From NCBI RefSeq assembly GCF_018070075.1, contig NZ_JAGPXE010000001.1:496001-560000 (forward strand): a stretch of DNA of 64,000 nucleotides, in the 5' to 3' direction. This document shows positions 51,240 to 60,127 of the stretch, piece by piece. This DNA is from Saccharopolyspora endophytica. GTDB taxonomy: Bacteria > Actinomycetota > Actinomycetes > Mycobacteriales > Pseudonocardiaceae. Numbering within the stretch: the first letter of the stretch is position 1; each line of letters opens with the position of its first letter. The position numbers and the translations under genes are program-made. Under the pieces are notes generated by a model. The model was not told where the DNA came from, did no database searches, and worked only from the letters and a program-made list of their open reading frames with translations.

Positions 51240-51755
51240 ATGGCGAAGTCCGACAAGGTCGATGCGGTCAGCGAGATCTCGGAGAAGTTCAACAACTCCA
51301 CCGCTGCCGTTGTGACCGAGTACCGCGGGCTCTCGATGGCTCAGCTGTCTGAGCTGCGCCGCGCGCTCGGTTCGAACGTGAGCTACCGTGTCGCGAAGAA
51401 CACGCTGGTCAAGCGTGCCGCCGAGCAGTCGGGCGTCGAGGGTCTCGACGACCTGTTCGTCGGCCCGACCGCGATCGCCTTCGTCGAGGGCGAGCCGGTC
51501 GACGCAGCCAAGGCGATCAAGGAATTCGCCAAGGGCAACCAGAACCTGGTGGTCAAGGGCGGGTACATGGACGGCCGCGCGCTGTCCGTGTCCGAGGTCG
51601 ACAGCATCGCCGACCTCGACTCGCGCGAAGTCACGCTGGGCAAGCTGGCCGGTGCCATGAAGGCCAAGATGAGCCAGACCGCAGCGCTGTTCGTCGCACC
51701 TGCTTCGCAGGTCGCTCGCATGGCCGCCGCCCTTCAGGAGAAGAAGGGCGAGTAA
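51240..51755 (+). CDS. rplJ: 50S ribosomal protein L10
   Basis: A 171-residue ribosomal stalk base protein. [20 protein letters not shown] and [14 protein letters not shown] are the 23S rRNA-binding region. The C-terminal helix ([14 protein letters not shown]) carries the L12 dimers. The start ATG at 51240 has GAGGAGG directly upstream. Autoregulated through the leader described here. Confidence 0.96.
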   Translation: MAKSDKVDAVSEISEKFNNSTAAVVTEYRGLSMAQLSELRRALGSNVSYRVAKNTLVKRAAEQSGVEGLDDLFVGPTAIAFVEGEPVDAAKAIKEFAKGNQNLVVKGGYMDGRALSVSEVDSIADLDSREVTLGKLAGAMKAKMSQTAALFVAPASQVARMAAALQEKKGE

Positions 51756-51888
51756 GACTCTCCGCAGTCCGCAGTGGACGGTGCGTGAGAGCGCGCCGCC
51801 GATGCGGGCCCGCGGACCGTCTTTCGCGCGACAACCCCCCACCGGGATGCCGACGGCATCCGGGCTTTGAGCAGAAAGGAACGCCGAC

Positions 51889-52275
51889 ATGGCGAAGCTG
51901 AGCAACGACGAGCTGCTGGACGTCTTCAAGGAGATGACCCTCCTGGAGCTGTCGGAGTTCGTGAAGCAGTTCGAGGAGACCTTCGACGTCACCGCCGCCG
52001 CCCCGGCCGCGGTCGCCGTTGCCCCGGCCGCCGGTGGCGAAGCCGCCGCCGCTGAGGAGCAGGACGAGTTCGACGTCGTCCTCGAGGGCGCCGGCGACAA
52101 GAAGATCCAGGTCATTAAGGTCGTCCGCGAGATCGTCTCCGGCCTGGGCCTGAAGGAGGCCAAGGAGCTCGTCGAGGGCACCCCGAAGGCCATCCTGGAG
52201 AAGGTCGACAAGGAGAAGGCCGAAGAGGCCAAGGGCAAGCTGGAAGAAGCCGGCGCCTCCGTCTCCGTCAAGTGA
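51889..52275 (+). CDS. rplL: 50S ribosomal protein L7/L12
   Basis: A 128-residue stalk protein. The N-terminal dimerisation domain ([20 protein letters not shown]) is followed by an Ala/Pro/Glu hinge and the conserved C-terminal factor-binding domain ([34 protein letters not shown]). GAAAGGAA precedes the ATG. The 133-base gap after rplJ holds a hairpin, GGATGCC-GAC-GGCATCC at 51845-51861. Confidence 0.96.
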   Translation: MAKLSNDELLDVFKEMTLLELSEFVKQFEETFDVTAAAPAAVAVAPAAGGEAAAAEEQDEFDVVLEGAGDKKIQVIKVVREIVSGLGLKEAKELVEGTPKAILEKVDKEKAEEAKGKLEEAGASVSVK

Positions 52276-52409
52276 CTCTTCGCCTGTCTTGGGTCCCCGG
52301 CTCGTCGGTGCGGGCTGTTCAGGTGGCCCCACGGCTCGCGGCTCCGCCGCATGCGGCCGGGTTCCCAAACAGGTTCTAGAGCCCTTGCTGGGTCTCTGAC
52401 TCACGGTAA

Positions 52410-52451
52410 GAGAACGGGCACTCGCTGTTGCGGGTGCCCGTTCTCTTTTCC
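52410..52451 (+). terminator. Rho-independent terminator after rplL
   Basis: GAGAACGGGCAC (52410-52421) pairs perfectly with GTGCCCGTTCTC (52434-52445), followed by TTTTCC. It closes the rplJ-rplL operon about 135 bases after the stop. Confidence 0.85.
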
Positions 52452-52544
52452 TTTGCGCGGAAACAAGGGCCTTTTTTCGGACGAATCCGAGATGGCTCCT
52501 TGATTTGTAGTGAACTCATGAGTAACCCTGCTGCGTCGAGCTCG

Positions 52545-52586
52545 TTGCATAGGTGTGACGCCAACTACCTTCGTTAGGCGCGTCAC
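52545..52586 (+). promoter_or_regulatory. Probable mce operon promoter with inverted repeat
   Basis: TTGCAT (52545-52550) and TACCTT (52566-52571) with 15-base spacing are a possible promoter. Around the -10 site GTGACG (52555-52560) and CGTCAC (52581-52586) form an inverted repeat with CC/GG inside, a likely regulator site. The assignment is tentative. Confidence 0.4.
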
Positions 52587-52658
52587 GTGTGCAAGGGTGC
52601 TTCTTCGGGGATGGATTGCCTCCCCGAAATCGGTGTAATCGAGGACGCGGAGGTTCCG

Positions 52659-53915
52659 ATGGGCGTCGAGGTGGTTGTCGACGGGCTCTCGAAGTCCTTC
52701 GGCCCGCAGACCATCTGGCGGGACGTCTCGCTGAATCTGCCCCAGGGCGAGATCAGCGTGCTGCTCGGGCCTTCCGGCACCGGTAAGTCGGTGTTCCTGA
52801 AGTCGCTGGTGGGTCTGCTCAAGCCGGACGAGGGCAAGGTCGTCATCAACGGGACGGACATCTGCACTTGCTCGGAAAAGGATCTCTACGAGGTCCGGAA
52901 GCTTTTCGGCGTGCTGTTCCAGGACGGCGCGCTGTTCGGTTCGATGAACCTCTACGACAACATCGCGTTCCCGCTCCGCGAGCACACGCGCAAGAGCGAG
53001 TCCGAGATCCGCAACGTCGTGCTCGAGAAGATGGAGATGGTCGGTCTCATCGGCGCGGAGGACAAGCTCCCCGGTGAGATCTCGGGCGGCATGAAGAAGC
53101 GCGCCGGCCTGGCCCGCGCCCTCGTGCTCGACCCGGAGATCCTCCTGTTCGACGAGCCCGACTCCGGTCTGGACCCCGTCCGGACCGCGGTGCAGAACCA
53201 GCTGATCGTCGACCTCAACGCGCAGATCGACGCGACGTTCCTGATCGTCACCCACGACATCAACACCGCGCGGACCGTGCCGGACAACATCGGCATGCTC
53301 TACCGCCGCAACCTGGTGATGTTCGGCCCGCGCGAGGTGCTGCTGACCTCCGACGAGCCCGTGGTGGTGCAGTTCCTCAACGGCCGCCCCGACGGTCCTA
53401 TCGGCATGAGCGAGGAGAAGGACACCGCGCTGGTGGAGGCGGAGCTGGCCAAGCACGGCCGGCCCCAGGTGCCGCCGATGATGCCGCAGCTGGAGGTCAG
53501 CCCCGGACTGCCGGACCGCACCGCGGTGCACCGCCGCAAGGACCGCGTGCTGCGCCAGCTGCGCTCGCTGAACCCCTCCGCGCAGGAGGAGATCCTCAAG
53601 AGCCTGACGCCGGACGAGCTGGCCCTGTACGGGTTCTCCTCGCCGGCGACCGGTTCCTGGCCGCAGCAGCAGGCCGCCTCGCAGGCTCCCGCTCCGCAGG
53701 CGCCGCCGCAGCAGTTCCCGCCGCAGCAACCCGCTCAGGCCGCCCCCGCGCAGCCGCAGCAGCCCGCTCCTTCCCAGCCCCAGCAGCAGATGCGGCCCTC
53801 GCCGCACCCGCGCCGGCCGGAGGAGGAGCCGGCCTGGCCCGGTGGACTGCAGGCCGAGGAGGAGACGGCGGGTTCTCGTCGTCGTTGGTTCGGCCGCAAG
53901 CGAGGTGAGCAGTGA
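52659..53915 (+). CDS. mkl: Mkl-type ABC transporter ATPase
   Basis: A 418-residue ATPase that powers Mce lipid importers. Walker A is LLGPSGTGKSVFLKSL, the signature EISGGMKKRAGLARAL and Walker B ILLFDEPDSGLDP, followed by the switch His in VTHDINTART. Residues 1-270 match MlaF/Mkl. A C-terminal extension follows, with a Gln/Pro-rich tract at about 326-395, ending in a basic RRRWFGRKRG. ATG at 52659 has GCGGAGG six bases upstream. A longer frame to 52587 is possible. Overlaps yrbEA as GTGA. Confidence 0.9.
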   Translation: MGVEVVVDGLSKSFGPQTIWRDVSLNLPQGEISVLLGPSGTGKSVFLKSLVGLLKPDEGKVVINGTDICTCSEKDLYEVRKLFGVLFQDGALFGSMNLYDNIAFPLREHTRKSESEIRNVVLEKMEMVGLIGAEDKLPGEISGGMKKRAGLARALVLDPEILLFDEPDSGLDPVRTAVQNQLIVDLNAQIDATFLIVTHDINTARTVPDNIGMLYRRNLVMFGPREVLLTSDEPVVVQFLNGRPDGPIGMSEEKDTALVEAELAKHGRPQVPPMMPQLEVSPGLPDRTAVHRRKDRVLRQLRSLNPSAQEEILKSLTPDELALYGFSSPATGSWPQQQAASQAPAPQAPPQQFPPQQPAQAAPAQPQQPAPSQPQQQMRPSPHPRRPEEEPAWPGGLQAEEETAGSRRRWFGRKRGEQ

Positions 53916-54700
53916 GCGCGTCCCGGGCGCAGTTCCCCGGTGCCGGTGGGCTGCGCCAGACGGGGCGGCTGTTCGCGCTGGGGATGGACATCGTGCGGGC
54001 AATGCCCTCGCGACCGTTCCAGATCCGCGAGTTCATCCAGCAGTGCTGGTTCATCGCCAGCGTCACGATCCTGCCGACGGCGCTGGTCTCGATTCCCTTC
54101 GGCGCGGTCATCGCGCTCCAGCTGGGTTCGCTGACCAGGCAGATCGGTGCGCAGTCGTTCACCGGTGCCGCCAGCGTGCTGGCGATCATCCAGCAGGCCA
54201 GCCCGATCGTGACGGCGCTGCTGATCGCCGGTGCCGGCGGTTCGGCGATCTGCGCCGACCTGGGATCGCGCAAGATCCGCGACGAGATCGACGCGATGGA
54301 GGTGCTGGGCGTCTCGCCGATCCAGCGCCTCGTGGTGCCCCGGGTACTGGCCGCGATGCTGGTCGCCGTGCTGCTCAACGGCATGGTCAGCGTCGTCGGC
54401 GTGGTCGGCGGCTACACCTTCAACGTGATCATGCAGGACGGTACGCCGGGCGCGTACATGGCCAGCTTCAACGCGCTGGCGCAGCTGCCGGACCTGTGGA
54501 TCAGCGAGCTCAAGGCCCTGATCTTCGGCTTCTTGGCAGGCGTGGTGGCCGCCTTCCGGGGTTTGAACCCGCCACCAGGCCCGAAGGGCGTCGGGGACGC
54601 CGTGAACCAGTCGGTGGTGATCACCTTCCTGCTGCTGTTCGCGGTGAACTTCATCCTCACGACGCTGTACATGCAGCTGGTCCCGCCGAAGGGAATGTGA
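53912..54700 (+). CDS. yrbEA: MlaE/YrbE-family permease A
   Basis: A 262-residue permease subunit with five or six membrane helices. The family's coupling region is visible as GSRKIRDEIDAMEVLGVSPI, with the EQ-loop-type EIDAMEVLG motif that contacts the ATPase. QASPIVTALLIAGAGGSAIC lies before it. GTG start at 53912 overlaps mkl. With YrbEB it forms the membrane channel of the Mce importer. Confidence 0.92.
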   Translation: MSASRAQFPGAGGLRQTGRLFALGMDIVRAMPSRPFQIREFIQQCWFIASVTILPTALVSIPFGAVIALQLGSLTRQIGAQSFTGAASVLAIIQQASPIVTALLIAGAGGSAICADLGSRKIRDEIDAMEVLGVSPIQRLVVPRVLAAMLVAVLLNGMVSVVGVVGGYTFNVIMQDGTPGAYMASFNALAQLPDLWISELKALIFGFLAGVVAAFRGLNPPPGPKGVGDAVNQSVVITFLLLFAVNFILTTLYMQLVPPKGM

Positions 54701-54722
54701 TGGCCGCCAGGGGAATGGGAAC

Positions 54723-55562
54723 ATGGTGACGATCTCGCAGCGCGCCAAGCGCGCGGCCCGACGGCCGGTGGAGATGCTGGACGACCTGGGCGACCAGATG
54801 TCGTTCTACATCCGATCGCTGGCATGGATCCCGCGGGCGATCCCGCGCTACGCCAAGGAAACGCTGCGCCTGCTGGCCGAGGTCAGCTTCGGCAGCGGCG
54901 CTCTGGCGGTCATCGGCGGCACGGTCGGCGTGATGATCGGTCTGACGCTGTTCACCGGAACGGTCGTCGGCCTGCAGGGCTTCGCGGCCCTCGACCAGCT
55001 GGGCACCTCCGCTTTCGCCGGCTTCATCTCGGCCTACTTCAACACGCGCGAGATCGCGCCGCTGGTGGCCGGCCTGGCCCTGTCGGCGACGGTCGGTTCC
55101 GGGTTCACCGCCCAACTCGGCGCGATGCGGATCTCCGACGAGATCGACGCGCTCGAGGTCATGGGCGTGCCGAGCCTGCCCTACCTGGTGACCACCCGCG
55201 TGATGGCCGGCTTCGTCGCCGTCATCCCGCTGTACGTGCTGGGCCTGCTGACGTCCTACGTCGCGGCCCGGGGCGTCACGGTCTACCTCTACGGCCAGTC
55301 GGCGGGCACCTACGACCACTACTTCAACCTGTTCCTGCCTCCCGAGGACGTGCTGTGGTCCTTCGGGAAGGTCCTGATCTTCAGCGTGGTGGTGATCATG
55401 ACGCACTGCTACTACGGATACCGCGCCAGCGGCGGCCCCGCCGGGGTCGGCGTCGCGGTGGGACGCGCGGTGCGGACCGCGATCGTGACCACCGCCCTGC
55501 TGGACTTCTTCCTCAGCCTCGCGATCTGGGGCACCACGACGACCGTTCGGATCACCGGATGA
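54723..55562 (+). CDS. yrbEB: MlaE/YrbE-family permease B
   Basis: A 279-residue second permease. The matching coupling motif is GAMRISDEIDALEVMGVPSL. An N-terminal amphipathic stretch of about 45 residues precedes the first helix, longer than in YrbEA. ATG at 54723, 22 bases after yrbEA. Its stop overlaps the first mce gene as ATGA. Confidence 0.92.
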   Translation: MVTISQRAKRAARRPVEMLDDLGDQMSFYIRSLAWIPRAIPRYAKETLRLLAEVSFGSGALAVIGGTVGVMIGLTLFTGTVVGLQGFAALDQLGTSAFAGFISAYFNTREIAPLVAGLALSATVGSGFTAQLGAMRISDEIDALEVMGVPSLPYLVTTRVMAGFVAVIPLYVLGLLTSYVAARGVTVYLYGQSAGTYDHYFNLFLPPEDVLWSFGKVLIFSVVVIMTHCYYGYRASGGPAGVGVAVGRAVRTAIVTTALLDFFLSLAIWGTTTTVRITG

Positions 55563-56902
55563 GCGCGGGCGGAGCGGTCACCAAGGTCAAGCGCAGGATC
55601 ATGGGTCTGGCGCTGCTGATGAGCATGGTCATGTTCGTCGTGCTGTGCCTGGCGTTCTACAACAAGGCGTTCACGGCGTCCTCGGACGTCATCCTCAAGG
55701 CGGCCTCGACGGGCAACCAGCTGCTGCCGGACTCCGACGTCAAGGTGCGCGGCATGATCGTGGGCCGGGTCGTCGAGGTCAAGTCCGACGGCAAGGGCGC
55801 CGAGCTGCACCTGGCGCTGCAACCGGACATGGCCGAGAAGATCCCGGCCAACGTCTCCGCGCAGCTGCTGCCGCGCACCCTGTTCGGCGAGCGCTACGTG
55901 TCGCTGGACCTGCCGGACAAGCCCTCGTCGAAGACGTTGGCCTCCGGCGGCGTGATCGAGCAGGACCGCACCCGCGCGGGCCTGGAGCTGGAAACCGTGC
56001 TGGCGGACACCATGCCGGTGCTGCAGGCGGTCAACCCCGACGACCTGTCGGCCACGCTCAACGCGCTGGACCAGGCGCTGTCGGGCCGCGGTGAGCAGGT
56101 CGGCGAAACGCTGTCCCAGCTCAACACCTACCTGGACGGGCTCAACCCGTCGGTTCCGGACCTGCGGGACAACCTGCGGGAGCTGGTGGGCGTCGCCCAG
56201 ACCTACGAGCAGGCCGCGCCGGACATCATCTCCGCGCTGGACAACTTCTCCACCACGGCGCGAACCCTGGTGGACCAGAAGCAGAACCTGCAGAAGATGA
56301 CCGGGCAGCTCACCACCACCTCCGGTGACCTGACGACGTTCCTCGACGCCAACGGCCAGAACATCATCCAGCTCGCGGACGCCCAGCGCCCGACGCTCGA
56401 CGTGCTGGCGAAGTACTCGCCGTCCTACCCGTGCTTCCTCGGCGAGATGGAGGAGTACGTCCCGCGCATCCGCAAGGCGTTCGGCGAGGGCACCAACGAA
56501 CCCGGCCTGCACGTGACGCTGGAAGTCGCCCCGCACCGCGGCAAGTACCGCCCGAACCAGGACGAACCGGAGTTCGCCGACAAGCGCGGACCGCGTTGCT
56601 ACAACTTCATGGAGCACCTGGACCCGATGCCGGAGTACCCGCCGGACGGCCCGTTCAAGGACGGTTCGGTTCCCCCGCCCGCATCGCGCCCGGCCAACGG
56701 CGGCCTGAACCCGCCGGCGGGCAGCACTCCCCAGTCGGCGCCGGCGGGCACCGCGGCCCAGTGGGTCAACTCGCCGGCTGAGCGCGACATGGTCGCCACC
56801 GTGCTGGCTCCTGCTCTGGGCCGTCCCTCCTCGGAGGTTCCCGGCTGGGGCAGCCTGCTGGTCGGGCCGGTCCTGCGAGGTGCGGAGGTGAGCTACCGAT
56901 GA
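55559..56902 (+). CDS. mceA: Mce-family protein, first of six (MceA)
   Basis: A 447-residue substrate-binding protein. One N-terminal helix (residues 14-36) anchors it, followed by the MlaD/MCE domain (40-125: LLPDSDVKVRGMIVGRVVEV; LLPRTLFGERYVSLDLP) and a long helical region (160-330) that forms the tube. The C-terminal 120 residues are Pro/Gly-rich with several Cys-containing loops. Overlaps the permease gene and mceB by 4 bases each. Substrate (steroid, fatty acid or other lipid) unknown. Confidence 0.88.
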   Translation: MSAGGAVTKVKRRIMGLALLMSMVMFVVLCLAFYNKAFTASSDVILKAASTGNQLLPDSDVKVRGMIVGRVVEVKSDGKGAELHLALQPDMAEKIPANVSAQLLPRTLFGERYVSLDLPDKPSSKTLASGGVIEQDRTRAGLELETVLADTMPVLQAVNPDDLSATLNALDQALSGRGEQVGETLSQLNTYLDGLNPSVPDLRDNLRELVGVAQTYEQAAPDIISALDNFSTTARTLVDQKQNLQKMTGQLTTTSGDLTTFLDANGQNIIQLADAQRPTLDVLAKYSPSYPCFLGEMEEYVPRIRKAFGEGTNEPGLHVTLEVAPHRGKYRPNQDEPEFADKRGPRCYNFMEHLDPMPEYPPDGPFKDGSVPPPASRPANGGLNPPAGSTPQSAPAGTAAQWVNSPAERDMVATVLAPALGRPSSEVPGWGSLLVGPVLRGAEVSYR

Positions 56903-57960
56903 ACGGGATCAGCATTCGCGGACCACTGGTCAAGTTCCTGGTCTTCGTGGTGATCACCTCGTTGGCGACCGGCCTGCTGATCATGACGATCGCCAACCAG
57001 GACCTGCGCTCGGCGAGCTCCTACACCGCGCGGTTCACCGACGTCACCGCCCTCAACGAGGGCGACGAGGTGCGCATCTCCGGTGTGAAGGTCGGTGAGG
57101 TCGAGAACATCGAGCTCGTCGACAACAAGGTCGCCGAGGTCAAGTTCAACGTCGCCGACCGGCGGCTGCCGTCCTCGGTGACCGCGACGATCAAGTACCG
57201 GAACCTGGTGGGGCAGCGCTACATCGCGCTGGAGCAGGGCGCCACGCCCACCTCCGGCTCGGGCGGCGCCTCCGGTCGCACCGTCCAAGGTGGATACCTG
57301 CCGGTGGGCGGCACGATCCCGCTGGAGCGCACCAAGCCGGCGCTGGACCTGACCGTGCTGCTGGGCGGCTTCAAGCCGCTGTTCCAGGCGCTGTCGCCGG
57401 AGGACGTCAACAAGCTGTCGTACCAGATCATCCAGGTGCTGCAGGGCGAGGGCGGCACGGTGGAGAGCCTGCTGTCGCACACGGCTTCGCTGACGACCAC
57501 CATCGCCTCGCGCGACCAGGTGATCGGCGAGGTCATCAACAACCTCAACGGCGTGCTGGACACCGTGAACACGCGTGACCAGCGGCTCTCCGAGCTGGTC
57601 GGCCAGCTGCGGCAGGTGGTGTCCGGACTCGCCGAGGACCGCGACTCCATCGGCAGCGCGATCACCGCGATGGACGGGCTGACCAACACCACCGCCGGGC
57701 TCCTGCAGGACGCCAGGCCCGGGTTGCAGCAGGACATCGCCGGCCTCGGCGAGGTGTCGAAGAACCTCAACGAGCACGAGCAGCTGGTGGACCGGGTGCT
57801 GCGCAACATGCCGAACAAGCTGGAGAGCTTGAGCCGGACCGCCTCGCACGGGTCGTGGTTCAACTTCTTCCTGTGCAAGACCTCCGGCAACGTCGGCGTC
57901 GGCGACATCAACCTGCCGCTGCCGCTGATGCCGGTGACCCAGCCGAGGTGCCAGCCATGA
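56899..57960 (+). CDS. mceB: Mce-family protein, second (MceB)
   Basis: A 353-residue Mce subunit. The helix at residues 10-31 is followed by the MCE domain (EGDEVRISGVKVGEVENIEL; IKYRNLVGQRYIALEQG) and then helical repeats (DPST-poor, Gln/Leu-rich, 160-310). It ends with a short region holding a Cys (FLCKTSG), a usual MceB feature. Overlaps by 4 bases on both sides. Confidence 0.88.
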   Translation: MNGISIRGPLVKFLVFVVITSLATGLLIMTIANQDLRSASSYTARFTDVTALNEGDEVRISGVKVGEVENIELVDNKVAEVKFNVADRRLPSSVTATIKYRNLVGQRYIALEQGATPTSGSGGASGRTVQGGYLPVGGTIPLERTKPALDLTVLLGGFKPLFQALSPEDVNKLSYQIIQVLQGEGGTVESLLSHTASLTTTIASRDQVIGEVINNLNGVLDTVNTRDQRLSELVGQLRQVVSGLAEDRDSIGSAITAMDGLTNTTAGLLQDARPGLQQDIAGLGEVSKNLNEHEQLVDRVLRNMPNKLESLSRTASHGSWFNFFLCKTSGNVGVGDINLPLPLMPVTQPRCQP

Positions 57961-58937
57961 CTTCCTTCTCCCAGCGCGACCCCCTCAAGATCGGTGTCGC
58001 CGGCATCCTGGTGCTGGTGCTCGCGTTCCTGCTGGTGGCCAACTACGAGCGGCTGCCGCTGATCAGCGGCACCACCTACACGGCGCAGTTCACCGAGGCC
58101 GCGGGACTGCGCGAGGACAACGAGGTCCGGGTCGCCGGGGTCAAGGTCGGCACCGTCTCCGACGTCGAGCTCGAAGGCGACCACGTGCTGGTCAGCTTCC
58201 GGGTCTCCGGCACCGAGCTCGGTGACCGCACCACCGCGGCGATCAAGGTCAAGACCCTGCTCGGCCAGAAGTACCTGGCGCTGGACCCGCAGGGGTCCAA
58301 GGAGCTCGACAACGACCAGCCGATCCCGCTGAACCGGACCATGTCGCCCTACGACGTCATCGAGGCGTTCAGCGACCTGTCCAAGAACGTCGACCAGATC
58401 GACACGGGGCAGCTGGCGAAGAGCTTCGAGACGCTGTCGAGCACGTTCAAGGACACCCCGGGCGAGGTCAGCGGGGCCCTCAACGGGCTCTCGCAGCTCT
58501 CCAAGACCATCTCCTCGCGCGACGAGCAGATCGAGCACCTGCTGAACAACACCACGCAGGTCTCCCAGCAGCTCGCCGACCGCAACGAGGACTTCGAGAA
58601 GCTGCTCTCCGACGGCAACCTGCTGCTGCAGGAGCTGCGGGCCCGCCGCGACTCGATCTCGTCGCTGCTGACCGGGACCCAGGAGCTGTCGCAGCAGCTG
58701 ACCGGGCTGGTCGACGACAACCAGGCGCAGCTCGGGCCGACGCTGCAACAGCTGGACAAGGTGACCAAGATGCTGCAGCGCAACCAGCAGAACCTGGACC
58801 GGAGCCTGAACACGTTCGCGCCGTTCACCAGGTTGTTCTCCAACGTCCTCGGCAACGGGCGCTGGTTCGACACCTACATCTGCGGCATGCTGCCGCCCGC
58901 CGTGGGGCCGATCAACCAGGAGGGTTGCAAGCAATGA
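57957..58937 (+). CDS. mceC: Mce-family protein, third (MceC)
   Basis: A 326-residue Mce subunit. Anchor helix at residues 9-27 and MCE domain (LREDNEVRVAGVKVGTVSDV; IKVKTLLGQKYLALDPQG). The long helical region follows (130-300, heptad-like LSQLSKTISSRDEQIEHLLN). It ends YICGMLPPAVG. 4-base overlaps with mceB and mceD. Confidence 0.88.
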   Translation: MTSFSQRDPLKIGVAGILVLVLAFLLVANYERLPLISGTTYTAQFTEAAGLREDNEVRVAGVKVGTVSDVELEGDHVLVSFRVSGTELGDRTTAAIKVKTLLGQKYLALDPQGSKELDNDQPIPLNRTMSPYDVIEAFSDLSKNVDQIDTGQLAKSFETLSSTFKDTPGEVSGALNGLSQLSKTISSRDEQIEHLLNNTTQVSQQLADRNEDFEKLLSDGNLLLQELRARRDSISSLLTGTQELSQQLTGLVDDNQAQLGPTLQQLDKVTKMLQRNQQNLDRSLNTFAPFTRLFSNVLGNGRWFDTYICGMLPPAVGPINQEGCKQ

Positions 58938-60127
58938 CGAACGCACCCTCGAAGAGCTCGAACCTGGCCAAGGTCCTCACCATCGGGATCGTCGTCGTGC
59001 TGCTCGGCGCGGTCGGCGGCTGGTGGCTGTTCTACGGCGCGGCGGAGCGCAAGGTCACCGCCTACTTCGACGCCGCGGTCGGCCTGTACCCGGGCGGTGA
59101 CGTGCGCGTCCTCGGCGTCCCGATCGGCACCATCGACGAGGTGACGCCGCAGGGCAAGCAGGTCAAGGTCACGCTGAGCGTGGACCGCGACACCGCGATC
59201 CCGGCCAACGCGAGCCTGGTCGCGGTCTCTCCCAGCATCGTCTCCGACCGGTACGTGCAGTTCGCCCCGGTCTACAAGGGAGGCCCGAAGCTGGGCGACG
59301 ACGCGGTGATCCCCGCCGAGCGCACCGCGACGCCCGTCGAGCTGGACAACATCTACCGCAGCCTCAACGACCTGACCAAGGCGCTGGGGCCCGACGGGGC
59401 CAACAAGAACGGCGCGCTGACCGACCTGCTCAACACCGGTGCCGCCAACCTGGAGGGCAACGGCAAGGCACTGTCGGAAACGCTGCGCAACCTCGGCGAG
59501 GCCGGGACGACGCTGTCGGGCAACAGCGAAGAGCTGTTCAAGACGGTCGACAACCTGCAGCGCTTCACCGGGATGCTGGCCGAGAACGACGGCCAGATGC
59601 GCCGGTTCAACACGCAGATGCAAGAGGTCAGCAGCAACCTCGCCGGAGAGCGCAACGACATGAGCGCGGCCCTGGCCGAGCTCTCCGTCGCGCTGGGCAA
59701 GGTGGAGTCCTTCGTGCGGGACAACCGCTCCCAAGTGCAGTCCAACGTCAGCCAGCTCCACGACGTGGCCGCCGTGCTGGTCAAGCAGAAGGCAGCGCTC
59801 AACGAGTCGCTGACCACCGCGCCGCTGGCGATGAGCAACTTGAACAACTCCTACAACGGCGCTTCCGGAACGCTGGACCAGCGCGCGATGTTCAACGAGC
59901 TCAACCAGCCGCCGCTGGTGGCGGTGTGCAAGCTGCTCGACCAGTCCACGCCGCAGCAGGTTCCGCTCGAGGTCAGCAGCGCCTGCGACGCCCTGCGCCC
60001 GGTGCTGGCCGGCGGCGAGAAGCTGCCGACGCTGGCCGAAACGGTCAACTCGGTGCAGAACGGCAAGCTGCCGCCGTTGCCGCTGCCGCTGACCAACGGA
60101 CTTCAGCCCGCTGGAGGTGGCCGGTGA
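58934..60127 (+). CDS. mceD: Mce-family protein, fourth (MceD)
   Basis: A 397-residue Mce subunit. Anchor helix at residues 13-34, MCE domain (YPGGDVRVLGVPIGTIDEVT; SPSIVSDRYVQFAPVYKGG) and a helical region at 150-320. A Pro-rich end (LPPLPLPLTNG) may cross the cell wall. It overlaps mceC, and its stop touches the mceE start. Confidence 0.88.
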   Translation: MTNAPSKSSNLAKVLTIGIVVVLLGAVGGWWLFYGAAERKVTAYFDAAVGLYPGGDVRVLGVPIGTIDEVTPQGKQVKVTLSVDRDTAIPANASLVAVSPSIVSDRYVQFAPVYKGGPKLGDDAVIPAERTATPVELDNIYRSLNDLTKALGPDGANKNGALTDLLNTGAANLEGNGKALSETLRNLGEAGTTLSGNSEELFKTVDNLQRFTGMLAENDGQMRRFNTQMQEVSSNLAGERNDMSAALAELSVALGKVESFVRDNRSQVQSNVSQLHDVAAVLVKQKAALNESLTTAPLAMSNLNNSYNGASGTLDQRAMFNELNQPPLVAVCKLLDQSTPQQVPLEVSSACDALRPVLAGGEKLPTLAETVNSVQNGKLPPLPLPLTNGLQPAGGGR

